Source: JABDBL01 sp963845445
GTDB lineage: Bacteria; Cyanobacteriota; Vampirovibrionia; Obscuribacterales; Obscuribacteraceae
DNA: 64,000 nucleotides
Reading direction: 5' to 3'
Assembly: GCA_963845445.1 (NCBI GenBank)
Contig: CAWJSE010000002.1
Span: 3,355,141-3,419,140, forward strand
Shown here: positions 35,414 through 45,497 of the stretch, one piece after another
Numbering within the stretch: the first letter of the stretch is position 1
Layout of the letters: every line of letters begins with the position of its first letter
Translations under genes and position numbers: made by a program
The notes under the pieces: generated by a model
The model's database searches: none
What the model saw: the letters and a program-made list of their open reading frames with translations, nothing else
Told to the model about the DNA's origin: nothing

Positions 35414-37326
35414 GTAAGCCTTCGTCCAACGCAGGTATGACAACCAGAATTTAATGTGCATTAAGCTGGTCGTTTGATATTCTTGGGTAGAGTGAATTTA
35501 TTTTTTCTCTCCTCGGTCATCAGCCAGGGGAGAAATTCTTTTAGGTCTGGTGGTGCTCTGCCGGGTGTTTTTGAACATTCGTTAAAGTAATCTAGCAACA
35601 AAGCTTGTGGATTGAGTCCATTAACCTGCCATGTCTGGAAGACAGTAAATAATTTAGCCGCCAATTGACCAGACCATTCTTTGCCACTACCGTAGCTGTT
35701 CTTGCGATTAATGACCAGATTTCTGAGTAATCTTTCGGCCCGGTTATTGTCTAGGCTAATACGCGGGTCAGTAAGAAATACTGTTAGGCCAATCCAGTGT
35801 GTCATGAAGCTTTTTAGTATTGTCTTTTGCTCTTTATGCAAATCTGGCTGTTCAAGCTGTGATTGCCAAAGTTGCTCAAGTTTTTTCACCTGCTGTTCAA
35901 CCGCTAGATGGGCGTCATTCCAAGGCTGTCCTGATTGCCACAGAGCCGTTCGTTTATGATTAAGAGCAAACAATATTCCTATTTCGCTAAGCCATTCTTG
36001 GGACCATTCTTTCAAGCTTGGTATGCCCTGAAAGACTTTGAGGATATCTCGTCTTTGGTGAACCCAGCACCAGGCATTTTTGATAGCTGGATTTAAAGTC
36101 CAGTAGCTCTTCAGTCTGTCAGTTAATAATATTCCTGTAGAACCGCCAAAGAAGTCTTTAGGCACATCTTTTGAACGGCTTTTATCTAGCAAGTAAACGA
36201 CAGCATCCAAGCTGGCGAAAAGCCAGAACCACCATTGTTTGTCATTTCTGAGCCCATTATTTTCTTCAAAGACGCGCCAGGTGGACTCATCTGCATTCCA
36301 CAGGTCTGCGCCGCGGCAATGATTGACTATTTGTTCATACAAAGAGGCAAGCAGTGTGTCTATTATTTTCATGCCGCCTGTGACTGTACCGGCGGATAGA
36401 TGTAAACCGTGCAAAGCCAATTCTTGTAAAACCCGTTGAGTTGGCACACCAAACATATATTTCCAGACAAGTAAATATACCCAGAGAGAGTTGCCGATTG
36501 TGGTGCGTGGATACAATTTAGGAGGAGGAGGGGCTTTTAATATGACTTTGCCTTTGCAGTCGCATTGGCTGACCAAAATTCTTTTGCGACACACCCGTAT
36601 ATATGGTTTAACCTCTACCTCTGCTATTTCGCTGTCATCAGTTTTTGATACTAGGCGATATGGTTTGTTACAAATATCACAGGCACACTTAGGCGGGTCA
36701 AGAAATTCCTCACGTTGCTCAAGGTTACTTCTATCGCTGCGCCCATGACCATTACCTGGTCCGCATTTTTGACCACGTTTACGTTTTTCTTGTTCTGGTT
36801 CAGAGGCTAGTTTTAATTCTTGTATGGGGGCAATAGCCAGGGAGTCAGCCGTTTCAGTCTTGCGACCAAATTGGTCTTTTTGGAACCAAGCGATTCTTTT
36901 ATTTGCGTTTTCTAATTCTTCTTTTAATTGTTGTATTTCCTGCTCCAGAGCTTGTTTTTGTTGACAGAAAGATTCTGTGGCAGCAATACGGCTTCTTCTA
37001 AGCCTTTTATTTTCTTGTCTAAGCTGCAAAATTTCTTGTTCAAGCTGCCCAATCTTTGCTTGGAAAGCAGATGCTTCAATCTGCCTAGCGGTTCTTTCAT
37101 TCCTCAGCAATTGCAGCAGTGCCGGTACATCGTTATTTACTAGCAGTAACTCAACAAAAGAGCTCGTCCGAGCGCTATTACTATTCGATCCCTGCAAGTT
37201 ACTTTCTTTCTAGTAAAACAACCTCATTTATTTAAACTCCACCTCTCCAAAATGCCAAGACCTCCTAACGTATATGCCTGTAGCTTCTTCTTGACCTTGC
37301 CAAGCCTACCTCTACCGAAGGCTTAC
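35414..37326 (-). mobile_element. IS66-family element, copy 1 of a tandem pair
   Basis: 1913 bp with terminal inverted repeats GTAAGCCTTCG / CGAAGGCTTAC. Eight-base direct repeats ATTCAGTA flank it at 35406-35413 and 37327-37334. Only the large transposase gene is present. The accessory tnpA and tnpB of classic IS66 elements are missing, as in the ISBst12-type subgroup. Confidence 0.92.
35461..37197 (-). CDS. IS66-family transposase
   Basis: 578 residues. An N-terminal coiled coil (LRQENKRLRRSRIAATESFC and following) is followed by a zinc-finger-like CACDICNKPYR and a DDE core: ADLWNADESTWRVFEENNG carries the first acidic residue, and SLDNNRAERLLRNLVINRKN is the conserved C-terminal IS66 segment with the last. 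The reading begins at TTG 37197, with no clear ATG nearby. Identical to the protein of copy 2. Confidence 0.92.
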   Translation of the reverse strand: MQGSNSNSARTSSFVELLLVNNDVPALLQLLRNERTARQIEASAFQAKIGQLEQEILQLRQENKRLRRSRIAATESFCQQKQALEQEIQQLKEELENANKRIAWFQKDQFGRKTETADSLAIAPIQELKLASEPEQEKRKRGQKCGPGNGHGRSDRSNLEQREEFLDPPKCACDICNKPYRLVSKTDDSEIAEVEVKPYIRVCRKRILVSQCDCKGKVILKAPPPPKLYPRTTIGNSLWVYLLVWKYMFGVPTQRVLQELALHGLHLSAGTVTGGMKIIDTLLASLYEQIVNHCRGADLWNADESTWRVFEENNGLRNDKQWWFWLFASLDAVVYLLDKSRSKDVPKDFFGGSTGILLTDRLKSYWTLNPAIKNAWCWVHQRRDILKVFQGIPSLKEWSQEWLSEIGILFALNHKRTALWQSGQPWNDAHLAVEQQVKKLEQLWQSQLEQPDLHKEQKTILKSFMTHWIGLTVFLTDPRISLDNNRAERLLRNLVINRKNSYGSGKEWSGQLAAKLFTVFQTWQVNGLNPQALLLDYFNECSKTPGRAPPDLKEFLPWLMTEERKNKFTLPKNIKRPA

Positions 37327-37334
37327 ATTCAGTA

Positions 37335-39247
37335 GTAAGCCTTCGTCCAACGCAGGTATGACAACCAGAATTTAATGTGCATTAAGCTGGTCGTTTGATA
37401 TTCTTGGGTAGAGTGAATTTATTTTTTCTCTCCTCGGTCATCAGCCAGGGGAGAAATTCTTTTAGGTCTGGTGGTGCTCTGCCGGGTGTTTTTGAACATT
37501 CGTTAAAGTAATCTAGCAACAAAGCTTGTGGATTGAGTCCATTAACCTGCCATGTCTGGAAGACAGTAAATAATTTAGCCGCCAATTGACCAGACCATTC
37601 TTTGCCACTACCGTAGCTGTTCTTGCGATTAATGACCAGATTTCTGAGTAATCTTTCGGCCCGGTTATTGTCTAGGCTAATACGCGGGTCAGTAAGAAAT
37701 ACTGTTAGGCCAATCCAGTGTGTCATGAAGCTTTTTAGTATTGTCTTTTGCTCTTTATGCAAATCTGGCTGTTCAAGCTGTGATTGCCAAAGTTGCTCAA
37801 GTTTTTTCACCTGCTGTTCAACCGCTAGATGGGCGTCATTCCAAGGCTGTCCTGATTGCCACAGAGCCGTTCGTTTATGATTAAGAGCAAACAATATTCC
37901 TATTTCGCTAAGCCATTCTTGGGACCATTCTTTCAAGCTTGGTATGCCCTGAAAGACTTTGAGGATATCTCGTCTTTGGTGAACCCAGCACCAGGCATTT
38001 TTGATAGCTGGATTTAAAGTCCAGTAGCTCTTCAGTCTGTCAGTTAATAATATTCCTGTAGAACCGCCAAAGAAGTCTTTAGGCACATCTTTTGAACGGC
38101 TTTTATCTAGCAAGTAAACGACAGCATCCAAGCTGGCGAAAAGCCAGAACCACCATTGTTTGTCATTTCTGAGCCCATTATTTTCTTCAAAGACGCGCCA
38201 GGTGGACTCATCTGCATTCCACAGGTCTGCGCCGCGGCAATGATTGACTATTTGTTCATACAAAGAGGCAAGCAGTGTGTCTATTATTTTCATGCCGCCT
38301 GTGACTGTACCGGCGGATAGATGTAAACCGTGCAAAGCCAATTCTTGTAAAACCCGTTGAGTTGGCACACCAAACATATATTTCCAGACAAGTAAATATA
38401 CCCAGAGAGAGTTGCCGATTGTGGTGCGTGGATACAATTTAGGAGGAGGAGGGGCTTTTAATATGACTTTGCCTTTGCAGTCGCATTGGCTGACCAAAAT
38501 TCTTTTGCGACACACCCGTATATATGGTTTAACCTCTACCTCTGCTATTTCGCTGTCATCAGTTTTTGATACTAGGCGATATGGTTTGTTACAAATATCA
38601 CAGGCACACTTAGGCGGGTCAAGAAATTCCTCACGTTGCTCAAGGTTACTTCTATCGCTGCGCCCATGACCATTACCTGGTCCGCATTTTTGACCACGTT
38701 TACGTTTTTCTTGTTCTGGTTCAGAGGCTAGTTTTAATTCTTGTATGGGGGCAATAGCCAGGGAGTCAGCCGTTTCAGTCTTGCGACCAAATTGGTCTTT
38801 TTGGAACCAAGCGATTCTTTTATTTGCGTTTTCTAATTCTTCTTTTAATTGTTGTATTTCCTGCTCCAGAGCTTGTTTTTGTTGACAGAAAGATTCTGTG
38901 GCAGCAATACGGCTTCTTCTAAGCCTTTTATTTTCTTGTCTAAGCTGCAAAATTTCTTGTTCAAGCTGCCCAATCTTTGCTTGGAAAGCAGATGCTTCAA
39001 TCTGCCTAGCGGTTCTTTCATTCCTCAGCAATTGCAGCAGTGCCGGTACATCGTTATTTACTAGCAGTAACTCAACAAAAGAGCTCGTCCGAGCGCTATT
39101 ACTATTCGATCCCTGCAAGTTACTTTCTTTCTAGTAAAACAACCTCATTTATTTAAACTCCACCTCTCCAAAATGCCAAGACCTCCTAACGTATATGCCT
39201 GTAGCTTCTTCTTGACCTTGCCAAGCCTACCTCTACCGAAGGCTTAC
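37335..39247 (-). mobile_element. IS66-family element, copy 2 of a tandem pair
   Basis: 1913 bp, same orientation and ends as copy 1. It is separated from copy 1 only by the 8-base ATTCAGTA that also flanks the outer ends (35406 and 39248-39255), giving the order repeat-IS-repeat-IS-repeat. Confidence 0.92.
37382..39118 (-). CDS. IS66-family transposase
   Basis: 578 residues, identical in translation to the gene of copy 1 (35461-37197), with the same coiled coil, zinc-type cysteines and catalytic segments. Identity along the full length means the duplication is very recent or is an assembly duplication. Confidence 0.92.
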   Translation of the reverse strand: MQGSNSNSARTSSFVELLLVNNDVPALLQLLRNERTARQIEASAFQAKIGQLEQEILQLRQENKRLRRSRIAATESFCQQKQALEQEIQQLKEELENANKRIAWFQKDQFGRKTETADSLAIAPIQELKLASEPEQEKRKRGQKCGPGNGHGRSDRSNLEQREEFLDPPKCACDICNKPYRLVSKTDDSEIAEVEVKPYIRVCRKRILVSQCDCKGKVILKAPPPPKLYPRTTIGNSLWVYLLVWKYMFGVPTQRVLQELALHGLHLSAGTVTGGMKIIDTLLASLYEQIVNHCRGADLWNADESTWRVFEENNGLRNDKQWWFWLFASLDAVVYLLDKSRSKDVPKDFFGGSTGILLTDRLKSYWTLNPAIKNAWCWVHQRRDILKVFQGIPSLKEWSQEWLSEIGILFALNHKRTALWQSGQPWNDAHLAVEQQVKKLEQLWQSQLEQPDLHKEQKTILKSFMTHWIGLTVFLTDPRISLDNNRAERLLRNLVINRKNSYGSGKEWSGQLAAKLFTVFQTWQVNGLNPQALLLDYFNECSKTPGRAPPDLKEFLPWLMTEERKNKFTLPKNIKRPA

Positions 39248-39572
39248 ATTCAGTACAGAAATAGCTGCTAGCGCGAGCGGCATAAAGATGTAAAGGGTAG
39301 ATTTAATTTACTAATTGTATGTGATAACTCCCATGTTCAGGAAGTACACAAGGGGCTGCTCATCGGCCCAAACAGCCGCCGCAGTTTAATAATTGCAGTC
39401 TGCTGGTTTGTTATGCATTGCCCTTTTATCCCTGCAAGCGGTATTGATTTTGCCTTGTCAATTTTGTCAAGGTAAAAGCATCGTTGAACAACTTCGAGTA
39501 AAAACAGGATACCCCCAGACCGCGCTAGAAGCAAAACCACTTCGGAAAACCCATTCAGAAGGGAAGGCCCAC

Positions 39573-40163
39573 ATGCCTAGCTTAGACATCGCGACGGTGC
39601 TCAAGAAAATCAAGATCAGGGTCCAACTGGACCGCGAGCGGCTGCTGCGCGAGCAATCCGAAGTGACCGTTGAGTTCCTCACCACACGGTCACAGCTCGC
39701 CCTCCATTACCATCCCTGGCACTACATTCCTGGCGACCAGCCGGTAATCGACGCGGGGTGGGATTGGGTGAAGGACGGCGTACCGGCCCGTAATCTCTCG
39801 GTTACTGAATTGGCCGAGAATTCCTGGCTGGTTGGCTCACACCGTCGGGCGAGCATCGACTACATGGCGAGCATCTACGGAAAATTTGAGGACCCGCTCC
39901 AGGCAACCATCCTCACTTACGCCGTCTCGCACGGACGGCGGGTGATTTTGGACGGCAATCACCGGTCTGCGCACATCGCCCAGTCGGGCCGGCAGTTTTG
40001 CATCTTCGCCTTCTGCATCAAGGGTCCAGTGGACGGCGCGATCAATCCAGACATTTATCCTCTCACGCGCAAGGGGGTGCCGCTGTACTTGCAAAAGCAG
40101 GTGCCGAGCGCCGTCATGCCCAGTAGCGACGATTTTCCAATGGGCCCGTTTTCAGACAGGTAG
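39573..40163 (+). CDS. ParB/sulfiredoxin-fold-like protein, GC-rich cassette
   Basis: 196 residues from ATG 39573 (GGGAAGG ahead). The segment VILDGNHRSAHIAQ resembles the phosphate-binding DGxHR motif of the ParB-like nuclease or sulfiredoxin superfamily, and VTELAENSWLVGSHRRASID could be its partner strand-helix. No DNA-binding C-terminus like that of true ParB. It has its own terminator and lies between an IS66 tandem and the trp operon with foreign-looking composition. Role unknown. Confidence 0.6.
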   Translation: MPSLDIATVLKKIKIRVQLDRERLLREQSEVTVEFLTTRSQLALHYHPWHYIPGDQPVIDAGWDWVKDGVPARNLSVTELAENSWLVGSHRRASIDYMASIYGKFEDPLQATILTYAVSHGRRVILDGNHRSAHIAQSGRQFCIFAFCIKGPVDGAINPDIYPLTRKGVPLYLQKQVPSAVMPSSDDFPMGPFSDR

Positions 40164-40195
40164 ATCCGTTTGGGTGGGGCCGCAAGTGAGATTAG

Positions 40196-40245
40196 ATCGC
40201 CGGGGGAATACGCATTCGTGCTTTCCCTCCGGCGATTTTTTATCT
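40196..40245 (+). terminator. Intrinsic terminator after ParB-like gene
   Basis: Stem ATCGCCGGGGGAA with TTCCCTCCGGCGAT around a 14-base loop, followed by a T-rich run (TTTTTTATCTTTTTG). It also lies at the 3' end of the convergent trp operon, just beyond trpA. Confidence 0.85.
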
Positions 40246-40258
40246 TTTTGCTATTTGT

Positions 40259-41089
40259 TCAATTTACTTTAGACAATTGCTGCTTACATACGGCGAGCAT
40301 GTCGGCATAATATTTATCTAGTTCTTTAAGAGCATTTTCAAAATTATTAGTTTGCACAATTTTTATAACTTGCGAGCCAGTTATTACTCCATCGGCACCC
40401 ACATCAAACATGCTCTGGGCGTCAGTAGGTGATGATATGCCAAAACCGGCACATACAGGCAATTTAGTATGCTTTCTTATTTCGTCCATTTTATTTTTTA
40501 GCGATAAATCTTTTTGGTGAGAGCGCGCATTGGTACCGGTTACTCCCAAGCGAGAAATGAGATATAAAAATCCGCTGGCTTGAGAAACAATTTTATCCAG
40601 CCTATCGGCAGGAGTAACCGGCGAAATTAAAAATAGCAGATCAATGCCATTTTTTTTGGCTGCTGGTAATACTTCGCCAGCACTTTCTGCAGGTAGATCA
40701 GCAATTAATACTCCATCAACGCCACTCTCTTTAGCCAGAGCAAAAAATTTATCAATTCCTTTGGCTAATACTGTATTGAAATAAACAAGAATGCCTATAG
40801 GAATATTTTTGTCTAATGCTCTTACTTCAGCTACTAATGTAAAAGCGTCTTTTACTGCAAAGCCGGATGAGATTGTTTCGAAGGCTGCCGCTTGCAGTAT
40901 TGGACCATCAGCAATAGGATCACTAAAAGCAATACCTAATTCAAGACAGCTCGCGCCACTTTTGATCATCTGCTTAATGATAGACAAACAACGCTCTTTA
41001 TCTGGCCAGCCAAGTATTGTAAAAGGAATAAATGCTTTGTGATTGTCTTTTTTTATTTGACTAAATCTGCGCTCGTAATTACCGTCCAT
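40259..41089 (-). CDS. trpA: Tryptophan synthase alpha subunit
   Basis: Cleaves indole-3-glycerol phosphate to indole, which is channelled to TrpB. 276 residues, normal length. ASCLELGIAFSDPIADGPILQ contains the catalytic Glu and Asp region, GVDGVLIADLPAESAGEVLP the second catalytic Asp region, and GVTGTNARSH and VCAGFGISSPTDAQ the phosphate-binding loops. It overlaps the end of trpB by 11 bases and is the last gene of the operon. No frame defect. Confidence 0.96.
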   Translation of the reverse strand: MDGNYERRFSQIKKDNHKAFIPFTILGWPDKERCLSIIKQMIKSGASCLELGIAFSDPIADGPILQAAAFETISSGFAVKDAFTLVAEVRALDKNIPIGILVYFNTVLAKGIDKFFALAKESGVDGVLIADLPAESAGEVLPAAKKNGIDLLFLISPVTPADRLDKIVSQASGFLYLISRLGVTGTNARSHQKDLSLKNKMDEIRKHTKLPVCAGFGISSPTDAQSMFDVGADGVITGSQVIKIVQTNNFENALKELDKYYADMLAVCKQQLSKVN

Positions 41090-42248
41090 ATTTTTTTACC
41101 TCAGCTAGATCTTTGTCTCCCCGTCCAGAAAGATTTATCAATATAGAAGTTGATTGATCTACTTGCTTAGCTAATTTTTTGGCGTAAGCAAGAGCATGCG
41201 CACTTTCTAAAGCCGGAATTATACCTTCACATGCTGATAATTCATGGAAAGCCTCAATTGCTTCTTTATCAGCAATAGCCACATAAGAGGCACGCCCTAT
41301 CTCTTGCAAATAAGCGTGTTCAGGTCCCACAGAAGGATAATCTAAACCTGCGGCAATACTATGAGCTTCCAGAATTTGTCCGTCTGAATTTTGCATAATT
41401 TTGCTTTTCATACCGTGCAAGCAACCGTCTGTGCCTTTAGTTAAAACGGCACCGTGCCTATTTGTATCCAAGCCATCGCCTGCCGGTTCAACGCCCACCA
41501 GTTTTACTTCTTTGTCTTCCACAAAAGCAGTAAAAATACCAATGGCATTTGATCCGCCACCCACACAGGCTATTACATAATCTGGTAATCCATTGTAGTC
41601 TGCCATAAATTGACCACGGGCTTCGTCCCCAATTATTCGTTGAAAATATTTGACAATAGCAGGAAAGGGATGCGGACCGGCTACCGTGCCCATTAAATAG
41701 TGGGTGTTTTCTAGATTGGCAATCCAATCTCGTAGCGCTTCATTAATGGCGTCCTTTAAAGTGCGGCTGCCAGTTTTTACCGCGTGCAATTGACAGCCCA
41801 TTAATTCCATACGCTGTACGTTCGATTGCTGGCGGGCTATGTCTATTTCTCCCATATAAACTTCTGTTTTTAAGCCCAGCAACGCGCCTGCCATAGCACA
41901 AGCCACACCATGTTGACCTGCCCCGGTTTCGGCAATAATGCGGGTTTTACCCATGGTTTTGGCTAATAGAGCCTGTCCTAGACCGTTGTTCGTTTTGTGG
42001 GCGCCACCGTGTAAGAGATCTTCGCGCTTAAGAAAAATTTTTGCACCCCATTTATTGGAGATATTTTTGGCATGATAAAGTGGTGTTGGTCGACCGGCAT
42101 ATTTTGTCGAAAGCTCTTGGTATTGAGCCAGACTGTCTTTGCTCTTTTGGAATTTTAAAAATTGCTCTTCCAATTGTTCCAGCGCAGGCATCAATGTTTC
42201 TGGTACATAAATGCCGCCGTACTGCCCAAACTTGCCTGTACTTATCAT
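41079..42248 (-). CDS. trpB: Tryptophan synthase beta subunit
   Basis: PLP enzyme joining indole and serine. 389 residues. The PLP lysine is in HGGAHKTNNGLGQALLAK and the phosphate-cup glycines in CVGGGSNAIGIF; LVGVEPAG and PSVGPEHAYL are family-typical. Its start overlaps the trpF stop by 4 bases (ATGA-type) and its end overlaps trpA, so the three are translationally coupled. Intact. Confidence 0.97.
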   Translation of the reverse strand: MISTGKFGQYGGIYVPETLMPALEQLEEQFLKFQKSKDSLAQYQELSTKYAGRPTPLYHAKNISNKWGAKIFLKREDLLHGGAHKTNNGLGQALLAKTMGKTRIIAETGAGQHGVACAMAGALLGLKTEVYMGEIDIARQQSNVQRMELMGCQLHAVKTGSRTLKDAINEALRDWIANLENTHYLMGTVAGPHPFPAIVKYFQRIIGDEARGQFMADYNGLPDYVIACVGGGSNAIGIFTAFVEDKEVKLVGVEPAGDGLDTNRHGAVLTKGTDGCLHGMKSKIMQNSDGQILEAHSIAAGLDYPSVGPEHAYLQEIGRASYVAIADKEAIEAFHELSACEGIIPALESAHALAYAKKLAKQVDQSTSILINLSGRGDKDLAEVKKYGR

Positions 42249-43126
42249 GGGCTACCCCCAGTTGGCGGCTCAGTTTGAGATATAAGCGGCTCATTATTTT
42301 GTTTTTGAATCTTGGCAAGAAAGTCAGCAATTAAAGTTTCGCTTTTTTGTCTTGCTGTTGTTTCTACTCCTGATGCTATATCCAAAGCCGCTGGCTTCAG
42401 CCTTTGTAATACGCTTTCAATATTTTTTGCATTTAAACCACCAGCCAAAAAATAATTTTGTAGATGCTTTTCAATTATATTAAGCGCCTGGCTAGCGGAG
42501 GCGAGCCAATCAAAGTTAGCATTCTTTTTTGGCCTATCAAATAAATAATGTTGGCAATATGGTTTGTATGTCTCTAAAATAGCCAAACAATTTTCAATGG
42601 CTGCTGCGCTCGTATCCTGCTCTTTATCCGCTTCGCGGCCTTTAGGCGTGAAAGCCGATTGGGCATTAGGCAAACTTTTACCGCTTTGCAGATCGAGCAT
42701 TGGCAGAGTAATGCAGGGTTCATCGTCGACTATTTTACTGGCAAGTTGAAATGTTTTAATAACGGGCTTAGACAGAATGCTACATAAACTTGGTGGTTCT
42801 TTCCCATGTAATTGAAAATAATCCAAGCCAACCAATGAAGCAATATTTTCCATTTCTCCCAAAGAAGAATTTTGAAAAACACCCACTACTTGAATGTCTT
42901 TGCCAACCGCTTCCACAATAGGTTTAGCAAGCATCGGATCAATATAACGCGGGCTATCTTTGACAAAAATCAAGCCCATATAGTCAGCCTTATATTTAAC
43001 TGCTAATTGAGCATCGCCAATATTGCAAATGCCGCAAATTTTTATTTTTGGCGCAGGCACCGATGATGCTTTAACAGCATCCTCGCCAACCAATGCAGAG
43101 GAAATCGGGTTCGAATTTGTTGTCAC
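42245..43126 (-). CDS. trpF: Phosphoribosylanthranilate isomerase with an internal insertion
   Basis: 293 residues against about 200 for most TrpF proteins. KIKICGICN has the catalytic Cys and DYMGLIFVKDSPRYI, VGLDYFQLHGKE and FLAGGLNAKNI are the family landmarks. A stretch of roughly 45-55 extra residues lies in the middle (about 150-200, including FTPKGREADKEQDTSAAAIE), plus a 25-residue N-terminal tail and a longer C-terminus. It starts at GTG 43126, which overlaps the trpC stop. Likely functional. Confidence 0.93.
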   Translation of the reverse strand: MTTNSNPISSALVGEDAVKASSVPAPKIKICGICNIGDAQLAVKYKADYMGLIFVKDSPRYIDPMLAKPIVEAVGKDIQVVGVFQNSSLGEMENIASLVGLDYFQLHGKEPPSLCSILSKPVIKTFQLASKIVDDEPCITLPMLDLQSGKSLPNAQSAFTPKGREADKEQDTSAAAIENCLAILETYKPYCQHYLFDRPKKNANFDWLASASQALNIIEKHLQNYFLAGGLNAKNIESVLQRLKPAALDIASGVETTARQKSETLIADFLAKIQKQNNEPLISQTEPPTGGSP

Positions 43127-43942
43127 TTGCTGCCTCCTTGTCCACTGGGTTGTACCGGCGCAGACAGTCTAATATCGATTAATTCTTTAAATTCATTTTC
43201 TAGATTCTCTGAACGCATAAATTGCGAACCAATCAAAAAATTGGTACAAAATGGTATAAATTCCTCTATGTCAGACTTAGACTGCATGCCACTCGCCGAT
43301 ATAACTGTTGTTTTATCTTCTATAAATTGAGAAAGCTATTTTAGTAGTATCAAAGCTTATTTTAAAATCGTCTAAATTACGATTATTGATTAAAATGACT
43401 TCTGGTTGCGGTTTTAACGCCATTGCCCGCTCCAATTCTACTTTGTTTTGCACTTCCACAACTGCTGTCATGGCTAGATCATTTATTTGTTTGTAGAGAA
43501 TTTCTAACTCCTCTTGATCAAGAATTTTAACTATCAACAGCACTGCTTGCGCACCATTCTGTCTTGCTAAATAGCATTGATAGGGGTCTAAAATAAAATC
43601 TTTGCAAAGGGTCGGCAAGTGACTTTTTTTACTTACTTCTGCTAACAATTCAAAACTGCCGCCAAAATATTTTTCGTCAGTCAATACAGAAATTGCGCTA
43701 GCATATTTATTGTAAACGGTTACTATGTCATCGATACGAAAATCATTAATAAGATTGTCAGCGCTGGGCGATTTTGGTTTGATTTCAGCAATAATATTTA
43801 ATGCTGGTTTTCGCAGAGCTTGTAAAAATGAACCATCGCCTGGCTTGACGCTTTGCTTGAGCTTATCTAATTCTAGGCTGGCTTGTTTGCTCTCAATCTC
43901 CACTCTGGTATTGGCAATTATTTTATCGAGTATATTTGGCAT
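43123..43942 (-). CDS. trpC: Indole-3-glycerol phosphate synthase, frameshifted near 3' end
   Basis: The start at ATG 43942 is set by CAGGAG. The first part has IIAEIKPKSPSADN (catalytic Lys), SVLTDEKYFGGSFELL, CKDFILDPYQCYLARQNGA and INNRNLDDF. The frame then breaks at about 43333. The rest (FIEDKTTVISASGMQSKSDI) is in the next frame and runs to a TGA overlapping the trpF GTG. Two extra T in the short run at 43332-43334 would restore one protein of about 273 residues. The overlap with trpF supports the longer extent. Confidence 0.9.
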
Positions 43943-44913
43943 AAATGCTCCTGCACTGCTCATATTTGGCTAATACCGCTCCTGATGATATAAGATCATT
44001 AGCTAATCTTGCTCCTTCTTCTATGCTGGCAGATTTGCCTGCCACAAAAAATCCGGCACCAGCATTTAAGCTTACTGAATTAACGAAATAATTTGTCCAA
44101 GGTAGGCAGCCGCTTATCATTTCCTTGAAGATCTGGGCATTTTCTTCGGCTGTCAAAAGCGGGGTACCAGGATTATCAGTGTCCATACTTAAGGATAAAG
44201 AGCTGCTGTTAATTGAGCTACTATCGACCGACAGAATTTCGTTGGAGCAGCTTGGATCTAATTCATCTAAGCCCGAATCGGCTCGAACAATAAGCGCTTT
44301 TTTAGAGCCTTTGTATGAAAATAAATAATCGGCAATCATCTTTTGCCCATCACTGGTTGGCGTACCCAGTATTCTAAAAGTAGGCGAAAAGGATTTAAAA
44401 GTGGTCCGACTAAATTAAAAATGGTAGGTTTTCCTAGCGCTTTTCTAATGGGCGCTAATTTAGCTAAACCAGGATAAAAATTGGGAGCAAAGGGAAAACA
44501 CAGATTAGTAGATTGCAATATTTCTAGCAAATCTCGAGCAGAAGGAATAATTGGCAAACCCAAATATTCTAAAAAATCAAAACTACCGCTTAGTCCACAA
44601 GCTGCTCGACTACCAAATTTGGCTACTTTTAGGTTCGCTGCAGCTAGAACAAAAGCTACTGATGTCGAAGTGTTGTAATGAGAGATGCCACTACCACCGG
44701 TGCCACAACAATCTATAATGTCTTCTTGTGCAGTAAATAGATTGATCGGTGGCTGGTCCCATCCTTTTCATTTGCTTCTAAAACACTAATGATTAAATCA
44801 TTTAGCGCAGCCGCATCTGGTTTTTCGAGACTCATTTCAAGTAAATACTGATAGGACACCTGGTCGCTTAATGCGCCAGATATTAAATCAGTCAATTTGG
44901 ATATAGCTAACAT
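43923..44913 (-). CDS. trpD: Anthranilate phosphoribosyltransferase, two frameshifts
   Basis: Assembled from three frames. N-terminus MLAISKLTDLISGALSDQVS; then DCCGTGGSGISHYNTSTSVA (the ribose-phosphate binding loop) and FPFAPNFYPGLAKLAPIRKA (the anthranilate site region); then PTFRILGTPTSDGQKMIADY to the end. One extra A in the run at 44765-44768 and one extra C at 44383-44384 (minus strand) give a continuous protein of about 330 residues. The stop overlaps the trpC start and the start overlaps trpG by 7 bases. Biologically this would be a null gene if the shifts were real. Confidence 0.9.
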
Positions 44914-45497
44914 TTTTCAATAAAATTTCTAAGAATTTGCTGACCTACCGGTGTGCCGATTGATTCAGGATGAAATTGCAATCCATACAAAGGATATTTT
45001 GAATGCTGGACCGCCATAATTAAATTGTGTCGACTCTCACGAGCGATTACTGTAAGCGCATCAGGAAAGGCCTCTTCAGAAGCAATTAATGAATGATAGC
45101 GCATAGCTGCAAAGCTATTGGGTAAACCAAAAAAAAGCGGCGATTTAGCAGTGATTTTTATCTCACTCGATTTGCCGTGCACAATTTGCGGAGCGCCAAT
45201 AACTTTACCGCCCAGATGTTGCACAATACCTTGATGTCCAAGACAAATGCCTAAGACCGGACAAGCCAGGCTGTTTACCTGTGTAATTATATCTTTGCAT
45301 ACCCCAAAATCTTTATCTATAGCGGGGTGTCCGGGCCCCGGCGAGAGAACGACACGTTGGGGAGCCAAAGATTTTATACGGGCGAAGTTAATTTCATCGT
45401 TACGAAAAACACTAATCTCATCGGCACCCACTTCCGCCAGCATCTGATACAGATTAAAAGTAAAAGAGTCATAATTATCAATAATTACTATTTTCAT
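44907..45497 (-). CDS. trpG: Anthranilate synthase glutamine amidotransferase subunit
   Basis: Releases ammonia from glutamine for TrpE. 196 residues, intact. VIIDNYDSFTFNLYQ at the N-terminus, VLGICLGHQGIVQHLGG with the catalytic Cys, and GLQFHPES with the His-Glu pair. The start overlaps the trpE stop by 4 bases (ATGA). It could also serve as PabA, as in organisms with one such subunit. Confidence 0.96.
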   Translation of the reverse strand: MKIVIIDNYDSFTFNLYQMLAEVGADEISVFRNDEINFARIKSLAPQRVVLSPGPGHPAIDKDFGVCKDIITQVNSLACPVLGICLGHQGIVQHLGGKVIGAPQIVHGKSSEIKITAKSPLFFGLPNSFAAMRYHSLIASEEAFPDALTVIARESRHNLIMAVQHSKYPLYGLQFHPESIGTPVGQQILRNFIEKC

